Positions 8,848 through 15,085 of a stretch of DNA of 15,085 nt are shown here, one piece after another. The DNA lies in the NCBI GenBank assembly GCA_002422345.1, contig DIUL01000009.1, forward strand, positions 3,411 to 18,495, read 5' to 3'. The notes beneath the pieces are model-generated. The model was not told the origin of the DNA. It saw nothing but the letters and a program-made list of their open reading frames with translations, and ran no database searches. The stretch's first letter is position 1; each line of letters begins with the position of its first letter. The position numbers and the translations under genes are program-made. This stretch comes from Acetobacteraceae bacterium UBA6159 (lineage in GTDB: Bacteria; Pseudomonadota; Alphaproteobacteria; Acetobacterales; Acetobacteraceae).

Positions 8848-8865
8848 ATGGCCGAGTCCGGCTAT
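8848..8865. other. Short hairpin upstream of the HU gene
   Basis: ATGGCCG and CGGCTAT pair through seven positions (one G-T wobble) around an AGTC loop. It lies about 130 bp before the HU start and has no T-tract, so it is not a standard terminator. It could be an operator or a leader hairpin; function unknown. Confidence 0.25.
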
Positions 8866-8994
8866 CCACGATAATGTTGCTGCGCTGACGCCGCGAATCG
8901 GCAGCCGCCTTGACCAGGCCGCGGTTCACGCGGGGGGACACAGGCTTCCTCTGGCGTCAAATCGGGAAGCCGCGACAATAAGCAAGGAGCTAAC

Positions 8995-9264
8995 ATGTCT
9001 AAAGCCTTCATCGCCGCCGTCATACAGGAATCAGCCTCATTGACCGGTGCCGCCGCGAACCGCGCGGCCGGTGACCTGATGGAAGCCATCGTCAAGGAAC
9101 TGAAGAAAGCCGGCAAGTTTACCCTGCCGAGCTTCGGGACCTTTACTGTGCGGAAGACGAAGGCCCGCAAGGGACTCAATCCCCGCACCGGCGAAGCCAT
9201 CAAGGTCAAGGCCGGCAAGACCGTACGCTTCAAGGCTTCACCAACCCTCAAGAACGCTGTCTGA
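8995..9264 (+). CDS. HU-family nucleoid DNA-binding protein
   Basis: This is a small basic histone-like protein (89 residues, the usual HU/IHF length) that dimerises and bends DNA in the nucleoid. The N-terminal helical half (about 3-40) ends in KELKKAGKFTLPSFGTF, the family core. The beta-arm contains RKTKARKGLNPRTGE (53-67), with the intercalating proline exactly at position 63. The common arginine two residues before it (RNP) is leucine here (LNP; codon CTC at 9175-9177). An AAGGAG ribosome-binding site (8984-8989) sits 5 bases before the ATG. The gene is monocistronic by appearance: a long upstream region and a terminator-like hairpin 17 bp after the stop. HU or IHF-like subtype cannot be fixed by eye, but HU is more likely. 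Confidence 0.93.
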   Translation: MSKAFIAAVIQESASLTGAAANRAAGDLMEAIVKELKKAGKFTLPSFGTFTVRKTKARKGLNPRTGEAIKVKAGKTVRFKASPTLKNAV

Positions 9265-9280
9265 TCCAGGGACACCAGGC

Positions 9281-9298
9281 GAGGCGCGAAAGCGCCTC
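9281..9298 (+). terminator. Terminator-like hairpin after the HU gene
   Basis: GAGGCGC and GCGCCTC form a perfect 7-bp GC-rich stem closed by a GAAA tetraloop, 17 bp after the HU stop. The following bases (CCTTCCC) are pyrimidines but only two are T, so intrinsic termination may be weak. It separates the HU gene from the MFS gene. Confidence 0.55.
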
Positions 9299-9323
9299 CC
9301 TTCCCATCACGATCGGATAGGCC

Positions 9324-10706
9324 TTGCTCCGACACCCTGCCTTCGGCGTCTTCATCGTTGGTCTTGGCACGGTCGTCGTGCCCTTCGACTCCTCGGTCAA
9401 CGTCGCCTTCCCCCACATTATCCGCGCCTTCGACCTGCCGATCTCGGATATCCAGTGGGTCGTCATCGCCTATACCCTCACCAACGCCGCCCTCACCCTC
9501 GTGTTCGGCCGCGTCGGAGACATGCTCGGCTACCGCCGCATCTTCCTGATCGGCTCAGCCTGGAGCACGCTCGCCTTCATCCTCTGCGCCGCCGCGCCCA
9601 CCTATAACCTCCTGCTGGCCGCCCGCGTCATGCAGGGCGTCGGAGCAGCCCTCGCGCTCAGTTGCGGTCCCGCCCTCGCCACCAGTCTCTATCCGGAATC
9701 GGAACGAGCGCGCGTGCTCGGCCTCTATACAATGGCCTTCGGCATCGGCGGCGCGCTGGGGCCGGTGCTGGCGGGTCACCTGGTCGCGGCCTTCGGCTGG
9801 CAGGCCGTGTTCTGGTTCCGCGCTCCCATCGCCGCGGCCGCCTTCGCCCTGGCCTGGATCCTGCCCGCGAGCCCCCGGCACGGCTCCGCCCGCTTCGACG
9901 CGCAGGGCGCCGTGCTGCTGGTCGTGGCGATCAGCGCCCTTCTGGTCGCGCTGAACCAGCTACGGGTCGTGACCGACCAGCCGTTCTGGTTTGCCGTGGC
10001 CACGGTCGTGACCGCGCTGGCGACGACCGGGTTCGTGATCCGCCAGGGGCGCACCGCCGAACCGATCATGAACCTGCGGTATTTCCGAGACCCCGACTTC
10101 GCGCTCGTGAACGCCGCCCATGTGATCCTGAACCTCGCCGGCTTCTCGATCATGCTGCTGGTCCCGTTCTACCTCGATCGACTGAGCGGCCTGTCCGTGC
10201 CGATGGGCGGCCTGGTGCTGGCCGCGTCACCGTTGGGGATCATGCTCGCGGCCCCGGTCGCCGGGCGCCTGGCGTCCCGAGTATCGCCCCGGCGGTTGGC
10301 GCTGCTGGGCGCGATCATGATGACGGCGGCCCAGGCGGCGATCGGCATGTCCGGGGAGCATCCAAATATCCCGCTGTTCTGGCTGTCGATGATGATGCAG
10401 GGCGCGGGGATGGGACTGTTCCAGGTCGCCTATTTCGACATCGCGACCGCCACGATCCCACGACAGGATCGCGGCGTGGCCGGCAGCCTGGTGATGGTGA
10501 CCCGCACGGTGGGCGTCGTCACCGCCGCGACTACCCTGATGCTGATTTTCCAAAGCCTGCGTGCCTCGGCCGCATCCGGCGGCGCCGCGGAAACCGAGGC
10601 CTTCCTGGCAGGGTTCCAGGGCGCGTTCCACATCGCCGCCATCCTGCCGGCTCTGGTCGTGGTGGCCGCCTTGCTGCGCGGCTGGGCCCGCGCCACACCG
10701 CGCTGA
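9324..10706 (+). CDS. MFS transporter, DHA2 (drug:H+ antiporter, 14-TM) type
   Basis: This is an inner-membrane exporter of 460 residues, with about 14 hydrophobic segments by eye. Helix 1 carries the DHA2 acidic motif (FDSSVNVAFP, 21-30). Motif A GRVGDMLGYRR is at 62-72 between helices 2 and 3. Motif C, GIGGALGPVLAGHL (140-153), marks proton antiporters and is followed by WQAVFWFRAPI. The start is TTG at 9324: an in-frame TAG lies at 9318-9320, and the next candidate (GTG near 9378) would delete most of helix 1. The ribosome-binding site is poor. No TetR- or MarR-type regulator or membrane-fusion partner is next to it. It ends one base from the stop of the convergent S41 gene. Substrate unknown. 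Confidence 0.9.
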   Translation: MLRHPAFGVFIVGLGTVVVPFDSSVNVAFPHIIRAFDLPISDIQWVVIAYTLTNAALTLVFGRVGDMLGYRRIFLIGSAWSTLAFILCAAAPTYNLLLAARVMQGVGAALALSCGPALATSLYPESERARVLGLYTMAFGIGGALGPVLAGHLVAAFGWQAVFWFRAPIAAAAFALAWILPASPRHGSARFDAQGAVLLVVAISALLVALNQLRVVTDQPFWFAVATVVTALATTGFVIRQGRTAEPIMNLRYFRDPDFALVNAAHVILNLAGFSIMLLVPFYLDRLSGLSVPMGGLVLAASPLGIMLAAPVAGRLASRVSPRRLALLGAIMMTAAQAAIGMSGEHPNIPLFWLSMMMQGAGMGLFQVAYFDIATATIPRQDRGVAGSLVMVTRTVGVVTAATTLMLIFQSLRASAASGGAAETEAFLAGFQGAFHIAAILPALVVVAALLRGWARATPR

Positions 10707-10707
10707 C

Positions 10708-12228
10708 CTACCGCAGATCGGGCCGCATCGGCAGCAGCGCGGTTTCATAGGCCACCGGGTTGGCGATCAACGCGCGGGCGGCATCAAGGTCGACTTCCCG
10801 CCCCTCGGCTGGCGGGCAGGCATTCCGGATCGTCTGGATGCGCGCGGCGGTCAGCGGCGCCCGTGCCTTCCGATGGGCGGAGATATCAGGCCCCATGTTG
10901 TTCCGCCCGGCCGCCAGGGCCTCCAATTGCCGGCGGACCACATCCATGCCCCGGCTGGTGCAGACCTGCGGCAACAGCCCCAGGCCATGGATCGGCCAGC
11001 CGAGCGGGGCGAGAATACGGCTCCAGGTGACGAACAGTTCGCCGCCGTCGGGCATCTGGGCGATCGTCTGGACCAGGCCTTTCCCCAAGGTGGAGCTGCC
11101 GACCACCACCGCGCGTCCCCGATCGGCCAAGGCGGCGGCGAGGATTTCAGCCGCGCTCGCGGTGCGGCCGTCCACGACGACGACGACCGGGATATCCTCT
11201 CCCAGTTCATCCGCGTACGACCGCCACACATGATTGGCCTCCGGCGCTCGGCCTGCCGTAATGGCAACGATTCCGGGCGGCAAAAGGATGTCGGCGGCAC
11301 TGACGGCCTGGCGCACAAGACCGCCGCGATTGCCGCGCAGATCGACGATGATCCCGTCCACCGGCCGGCCGCCGCCAAAGGCATCGCGCAGCACCAGCAG
11401 CAGATGGGAGTCGGTCGTGCTGCTGAACCCGCTGATCCGGACCAGCAATATATTGCCGACCATTTCAGAGAAGACGGTTTCAGGCGGAACCAGTTCCCGA
11501 GGTGTCTGGGATTCCCGTACCTTGCCGTCGCGGGTGCGCCAGGTGACCTGGACGACGGTGTCTTCGTCCCCCTCCAGCAGGTCCATCACCGTGCGCGCGT
11601 CCATTCCGCGCGTGGATTTCCGATCGACGGCAATGATCGTGTCGCCCGCGCGCAGGCCGACGATCTCCCCCGGGCCATCGCGAATAACGGACTGCACCAC
11701 CACGGCCGGACCACGCATGGCGACCGCGATGCCGATTCCCGCGCGCCCGTCCCGCTTTTCCCGGTCCAGTTCCGCCGCCGCGGGGGCAACGTAGCGTGAG
11801 TAGGGGTCGAGGTGGTTGAACAACTCATCAAAGAAGGCCTGGACGATGCCCTGTTCCCGCGCCTGGCGAATGGCGGGGGACAGCGCCGCCGCCGCGACCG
11901 CGAGAGCGGAGGCGGTGTTTGCCCAGGCAACCGCGCTCTCATCGCGCGGCGCCGGTGCCTCGAACACCTGGCGCGCGTTGACGTTCAGGCGGATCTGGCC
12001 GTCCGCGAGGACGGTGGACAGGTTCGGATCAAGCGCGTTCAACCCCCGCAGCCCCCAGACGGTCATGCGGGAGACAGGCACAGGCTCCAGGATCCGCGGC
12101 TGCATGAAGGACAGGGCGTCGACATAGACGGATGTCACGATGCGCGGGTCGAAAGCTCCGCCTGTCGGGCCCTCGGCGCGCGCGCCGGCCGAAATCAGGA
12201 GAAACAGCAGGACGCTGAGTCGTGTCAC
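10708..12228 (-). CDS. S41 family (C-terminal processing) peptidase with PDZ domain
   Basis: This is an exported serine protease, 506 residues. A signal peptide (residues 1-18, cut at GARA/EG) suggests a periplasmic location. A helical N-terminal region includes FNHLDPYSRYV (137-147), typical of CtpA/Prc-like proteins. The PDZ domain (about 163-235) includes GLRAGDTIIAVD. The S41 core has IIVDLRGNRGG (293-303), the catalytic Ser358 in GRTASAAEI and Lys383 in TLGKGLVQT, so the Ser-Lys dyad is intact. About 120 residues follow the core. The start is GTG at 12228, overlapping the RNase R stop as GTGA, so it is likely co-translated with that gene. It meets the MFS gene tail to tail with one base between. 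Substrates unknown. Confidence 0.9.
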   Translation of the reverse strand: MTRLSVLLFLLISAGARAEGPTGGAFDPRIVTSVYVDALSFMQPRILEPVPVSRMTVWGLRGLNALDPNLSTVLADGQIRLNVNARQVFEAPAPRDESAVAWANTASALAVAAAALSPAIRQAREQGIVQAFFDELFNHLDPYSRYVAPAAAELDREKRDGRAGIGIAVAMRGPAVVVQSVIRDGPGEIVGLRAGDTIIAVDRKSTRGMDARTVMDLLEGDEDTVVQVTWRTRDGKVRESQTPRELVPPETVFSEMVGNILLVRISGFSSTTDSHLLLVLRDAFGGGRPVDGIIVDLRGNRGGLVRQAVSAADILLPPGIVAITAGRAPEANHVWRSYADELGEDIPVVVVVDGRTASAAEILAAALADRGRAVVVGSSTLGKGLVQTIAQMPDGGELFVTWSRILAPLGWPIHGLGLLPQVCTSRGMDVVRRQLEALAAGRNNMGPDISAHRKARAPLTAARIQTIRNACPPAEGREVDLDAARALIANPVAYETALLPMRPDLR

Positions 12229-14318
12229 TTGCGGCGGAACCGTTTCCCTTTTGCGGTTCCCGACGCCCCTTGCAGGATGTGAAAGACCAGACCGCCGGTG
12301 ACAGGACTTGCCTCGGCAAGCCGGACCTCGACCTCCTGCGCCAGACGGAACACAACGCGGCTGTGCCGTCCGTTCAGGGTCTGCTCTTTCTCGTCATGCA
12401 TCCAGAAATCGTCGGGTAGCGTCGCGATCGGAACGATTCCGCTGGCGCCGCTGTCCGACACAGTGACGAAAAGCCCGAATCGCGTCACGCCAGAAATGCG
12501 CGCTGCGAAATGCGCGCCCACTTTTTCCGCCATGTATGCAGCGAGGTAACGGTCGATGGAGTCCCGCTCCGCCAACTGCGCCCGCCGCTCGGTCGCGGTG
12601 ATGTGTTCGGCGGTGTCGGGGAAGCGAGCCACCTCCTCATCCGCCAGCCCGTCGCGGCCCAATCGGAGCACCCGGATCAGCGCGCGATGCACCAGCAGAT
12701 CGGCGTAGCGGCGGATCGGGCTGGTGAAATGGGCATAGCGTGACAGGGCCAGGCCGAAATGGCCGATGTTATCCGGGTCGTAGCTGGCCTGGGACTGCCC
12801 ACGCAGCACGACCTCATTCACCATCGGCGCTTCCGGCGTGCCGGCGACCTTGCGGAGGATGTTGTCCAGGTCGCGGGGATGGATCTGGTTGCCCGGCGGC
12901 AGGGAAATCCCCAGCGTCGCGAAGAAGTCTCGAAGATGAAACAGCTTCTCCTCGGTCGGCGGCGGGTGGATACGATACATGCAGGGGACGGCATGGCGTT
13001 CCAGTTCCTCCGCCGCGGCGACGTTGGCGAGGATCATGAACTCCTCGATCAGCCGATGGCTGTCCAGACGCGGGCGCGGGGCAACACCCAGCACGCGGCC
13101 GTTGTCGTCCAGCGTCACCTTGCGCTCCGGCAGGTCGAGATCGAGCGTCCCGCGCCGTTGCCGTGCGCCGAGCAGACGGTCGAAGGCGTCGTAGAGGGCG
13201 GGCAGCGGAACGCCGAGGTCCTCCCCCGCATCCCGCGCCTGCTGGGCCTGTTCGTAGGTGAGGCGCGCCGCGCTGCGCATCAGGCCGCGGCCGAATGTGT
13301 GGCCGGTCTTGTTGCCGTTCGCGTCGATGTGCATCTCGACGAACAGGCAGCCGCGCTCCTCGTCGGGGCGGAGGCTGCACCAGTTGTTCGACAACTGCTC
13401 GGGCAGCATCGGCACGACGCGGTCGGGGAAGTAGACGCTGTTGCCCCGCGTCCGGGCCGTATGGTCCAGCGGGGAGTCCGGACGGACGTAGTGCGCCACG
13501 TCGGCGATGGCGACGATCAGGCGGAAGCCGGCGCCTTCCGGTTCGGCGAACACCGCGTCATCGAAGTCCCGCGCGTCTTCCCCGTCGATCGTGACCAACG
13601 GCGTTTCCCGCAAATCGGTACGGCGACCCAGCGGCACACGACGGGCCTTCCGCGCGGCGGCGACCGCTTCGTCGGAGAATCGGTCGGGGATGTTATGGGT
13701 GTGGATGGCGATCAGGGAGACGGATCGCGCGTCCCCCATCATCCCCAGGCGTTCGATGATCTTCGCCGGCTTCAGGCCCAGGCGGTGATCGGGCAGCGGT
13801 TCGGCCAGCACGATCTCATCCCGCTGCGCGCCCAGATCCTGGCCAGGCGGCACGATCCATTCGGCCTTGGAACGACGATCGGTCGGGATGATCCGGTTTT
13901 CCGAGGGTCCCGGCCGATAAACCCCCAACACGCGAGCGGGTGCGTCGGTCAGGCGGCGGAGCGTCCGCCCCTCATACCGGTCGCGGCCGATGGGCTTCAG
14001 GCGGGCGAGGACACGTTCCCCCGGCGCCAAAGCCGGACGGCCGGCGGGTTCGGCGGCCATGAAGATCTGCGGCGGCGGCCCGTCCTCATACCGCCAGGAC
14101 ACGGGGCGGGCGACGGCGTCGCCATCCCGGTCGGTGCCGGTGATCTGCACGACGGTCGTTTCGGGGAGGGGTCCTCCGCGCGGACGGGCGGGCCGTTCGG
14201 CGTCACCCTGCCGATCGCGCGCGCCTCGGCGATGCTTGTGCCACTTGGCCACTAGCGGGTTCGGCTGGTCGTTGGAAAAGTCACTGGGATGGCGGCTCCT
14301 TTGGCCGCAAACTGCCAT
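12225..14318 (-). CDS. rnr: Ribonuclease R (RNB exoribonuclease), N-terminal winged helix missing
   Basis: This is a processive 3'-5' exoribonuclease that degrades structured RNA in the cytoplasm. From the ATG at 14318 it has 697 residues. The order is cold-shock/OB region (from about 55, VVQITGTDRDGD), RNB domain (about 235-565) and S1 domain (601-683), with a short basic tail (KGKRFRRK). The active-site acids in IDGEDARDFDDA are intact (Asp245, 251, 253, 254), as is HFTSPIRRYADL. The usual N-terminal winged helix of about 75 residues is absent, and no other frame upstream encodes it before the divergent gene. The start is uncertain: ATG 14318 has only a weak GGGG upstream, while GTG 14252 (675 residues) is preceded by a mini-ORF. 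The stop overlaps the S41 start (GTGA). Confidence 0.9.
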   Translation of the reverse strand: MAVCGQRSRHPSDFSNDQPNPLVAKWHKHRRGARDRQGDAERPARPRGGPLPETTVVQITGTDRDGDAVARPVSWRYEDGPPPQIFMAAEPAGRPALAPGERVLARLKPIGRDRYEGRTLRRLTDAPARVLGVYRPGPSENRIIPTDRRSKAEWIVPPGQDLGAQRDEIVLAEPLPDHRLGLKPAKIIERLGMMGDARSVSLIAIHTHNIPDRFSDEAVAAARKARRVPLGRRTDLRETPLVTIDGEDARDFDDAVFAEPEGAGFRLIVAIADVAHYVRPDSPLDHTARTRGNSVYFPDRVVPMLPEQLSNNWCSLRPDEERGCLFVEMHIDANGNKTGHTFGRGLMRSAARLTYEQAQQARDAGEDLGVPLPALYDAFDRLLGARQRRGTLDLDLPERKVTLDDNGRVLGVAPRPRLDSHRLIEEFMILANVAAAEELERHAVPCMYRIHPPPTEEKLFHLRDFFATLGISLPPGNQIHPRDLDNILRKVAGTPEAPMVNEVVLRGQSQASYDPDNIGHFGLALSRYAHFTSPIRRYADLLVHRALIRVLRLGRDGLADEEVARFPDTAEHITATERRAQLAERDSIDRYLAAYMAEKVGAHFAARISGVTRFGLFVTVSDSGASGIVPIATLPDDFWMHDEKEQTLNGRHSRVVFRLAQEVEVRLAEASPVTGGLVFHILQGASGTAKGKRFRRK
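14252..14302 (-). promoter_or_regulatory. Strong Shine-Dalgarno plus 10-codon leader frame before the GTG of rnr
   Basis: AAAGGAG (14296-14302) is the best ribosome-binding site near the start of the RNase R gene. It is followed after 11 bases by GTG (14284), which reads ten codons (VTFPTTSRTR) to a TAG. That TAG shares its G with the in-frame GTG of rnr at 14252 (TAGTG), an arrangement typical of translational coupling. Alternatively the site is fortuitous inside a longer rnr frame starting at ATG 14318. Confidence 0.3.
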
Positions 14319-14405
14319 GAAACCCCAGCGATCGCATCCGTTTTCAGCAGCCGAACCGCTGGTCGGGGCCGGTGATCCGCTTATGATGGGCAGTGTTGTA
14401 CAAAC

Positions 14406-14411
14406 AGGAGG
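14406..14411 (+). promoter_or_regulatory. Ribosome-binding site of the CMD-family gene
   Basis: A perfect AGGAGG lies 5 bases before the ATG at 14417. It decides that start over the in-frame GTG at 14393, which would add eight residues. Confidence 0.8.
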
Positions 14412-14416
14412 AAACC

Positions 14417-14977
14417 ATGGCGGGCAGAGTCCCCTTGGCGCCGATTGAAAAGGCTCTGGCAGTGGGCAGAGCGATCGGGGCACCAGATGTGATGGCGACG
14501 CGGAACGCGTTCCGGACGTTGTCGCAGAATGAAACGATGGCAGTCGGGGTGTTTACCCACCTGACCACGCTGCTGAACAAGAACACGTTCAGCACGCGGC
14601 TGCGGGAACTGGCGATCATGCGGATCGGCTGGGTGACCGATTCGGACTACGAATGGACGCAGCATTGGCGCTGGGCCACAACGGCCGGCATCCCGCCCGA
14701 GGATATCCTGGCGGTGCGGGACTGGAAGACCTCCGACCGCCTGACCCCCGCCGACCGGGCCGTACTTCAGGCAACCGACGACGTGCTGGCGAGCGGCAAG
14801 ATCAGCGACGCAACCTGGGTCGAGTGCAAGAAACACGTGCCGACCGAGGCGGAACAGGTCGAAATGGTGGTGTGCATCGCGAACTGGACGATGTTCTCGA
14901 TCATCCTGCGGTCGCTGGAAATCCCGATCGAGGACGGGGTGATGGCCTGGCCGCCGGATGGTAAGCGGCCGGGGTAG
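14417..14977 (+). CDS. Carboxymuconolactone decarboxylase (CMD/AhpD-like) family protein
   Basis: This is a small all-helical protein of 186 residues. The CMD core runs from about 45 to 120: RLRELAIMRIGW (61-72), a classic CMD helix, followed by YEWTQHWRWATTAGI (78-92), the EWxQH form of the active-site helix. The CxxC pair of AhpD peroxidase reductants is absent; the only cysteines are Cys137 and Cys153. It therefore resembles the decarboxylase-like or uncharacterised branch and probably does not have AhpD-type disulfide chemistry. A second helical segment (about 110-165) is the family's usual C-terminal half. The gene is divergent from rnr (98 bp between starts) and is followed by the hairpin cluster. 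No protocatechuate or beta-ketoadipate genes are nearby, so a role in that pathway is not supported. Confidence 0.88.
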   Translation: MAGRVPLAPIEKALAVGRAIGAPDVMATRNAFRTLSQNETMAVGVFTHLTTLLNKNTFSTRLRELAIMRIGWVTDSDYEWTQHWRWATTAGIPPEDILAVRDWKTSDRLTPADRAVLQATDDVLASGKISDATWVECKKHVPTEAEQVEMVVCIANWTMFSIILRSLEIPIEDGVMAWPPDGKRPG

Positions 14978-14983
14978 GAAGGG

Positions 14984-15051
14984 CTGGGGCTTCACCCCAG
15001 ACCCCGACCAGGGGCTTTGCCCCTGGACCCTGCTAAGGGCGAAGCCCTTAG
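14984..15051. repeat. Cluster of three perfect GC-rich hairpins
   Basis: Three separate palindromes occur in 68 bp just after the CMD-family gene. 14984-15000 has a 6-bp stem (CTGGGG/CCCCAG), 15008-15026 an 8-bp stem (CCAGGGGC/GCCCCTGG, TTT loop), and 15033-15051 an 8-bp stem (CTAAGGGC/GCCCTTAG, GAA loop). A weak CCCA/TGGG pair follows. Runs of this kind (for example GGGGCTTTGCCCC) are, from general knowledge, common between genes in Acetobacteraceae and relatives and behave like REP elements. With no T-tract after the stems it is not a canonical intrinsic terminator, though it may stop exonucleases or transcription. The stems are short, distinct and spaced by 6-7 bases, so it is not a CRISPR array. 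Confidence 0.75.
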
Positions 15052-15085
15052 AACCCATTTGTTGGGGGGAAGACGGGAGGGGCTG

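Larger units (their letters stand above)
8451..8994. other. Long divergent intergenic region between the M81 and HU genes
   Basis: This 544-bp stretch has no convincing gene. It separates two divergent genes, so both promoters should lie here, but I find no clear -35/-10 pair. A -10-like GATAAT is at 8870-8875 with no good -35 at the right distance. Visible structure: a G-rich minus-strand run (8608-8637), a 7-bp hairpin (8848-8865), an AT-rich patch (8808-8816) followed by a free-standing AGGAGG (8822-8827), and a short match to the right-end repeat (8474-8496). Small open frames (for example 8661-8888 and a TTG-started 8837-9043 that runs into the HU gene) have no recognisable product. Confidence 0.6.

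Noticed and set aside
8848..8865. tRNA-like arm near the HU gene
   Set aside because: Only one short stem-loop is present; no acceptor, anticodon or T-arm partners are nearby.
8661..8888. 75-codon open frame in the long intergenic region
   Set aside because: No ribosome-binding site, no recognisable composition or motif; left as part of the intergenic region.
12759..14255. A 498-codon open frame antisense to RNase R
   Set aside because: Composition is typical of an antisense shadow and no motif is visible; the minus-strand RNB motifs are unmistakable.
14984..15051. CRISPR-like array
   Set aside because: The palindromes are different from each other, too short and without unique spacers; no cas genes.

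Overview
This is a GC-rich, gene-dense window with extensive GC-driven antisense open frames. The protein families, frequent 4-bp start/stop overlaps and a closing cluster of GC-rich palindromes fit an alphaproteobacterium, most likely Acetobacteraceae/Rhodospirillales. That placement is inferred from style, because the window has no rRNA or other taxonomic marker. I see no insertion sequence, phage gene, tRNA, rRNA or CRISPR array.

Layout: (1) 1-5154, minus strand: a complete-order peptide/nickel-type ABC importer read as binding protein, DppB, DppC, DppD, DppF, with DppF cut by the left edge. The last four genes are packed with 4-bp overlaps or a 4-bp gap; about 250 bp separates the binding protein from the permeases. 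(2) 5256-6281, minus: an orphan second binding protein of the iron/thiamine/2-aminoethylphosphonate-type class. (3) 6354-6965, plus: a small class I SAM methyltransferase whose 3' end overlaps the next gene tail to tail. (4) 6942-8450, minus: an M81/MlrC-type metallopeptidase. (5) 8451-8994: the only long gene-free stretch, with a predicted G-quadruplex, a small hairpin and a possible degenerate copy of the right-end repeat. (6) 8995-10706, plus: an HU-family protein with its own terminator-like hairpin, then a 14-TM DHA2-type MFS exporter with a TTG start. (7) 10708-14318, minus: RNase R, lacking its usual N-terminal winged helix, translationally coupled (GTGA) to a periplasmic S41 PDZ protease. 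(8) 14417-14977, plus: a Cys-less carboxymuconolactone-decarboxylase-family protein, followed by three back-to-back perfect hairpins.

How the genes may work together: the Dpp-type importer and the M81 peptidase form a plausible uptake-and-hydrolysis unit for unusual peptides. The second binding protein could feed a transporter elsewhere in the genome. The other genes look like ordinary housekeeping or accessory functions. I do not see a clear new multi-gene system. The points most worth checking are the importer/M81 pairing, the RNase R amino terminus with its leader mini-ORF and coupling to the protease, the terminal hairpin cluster, and the unusual arm residue in the HU protein.
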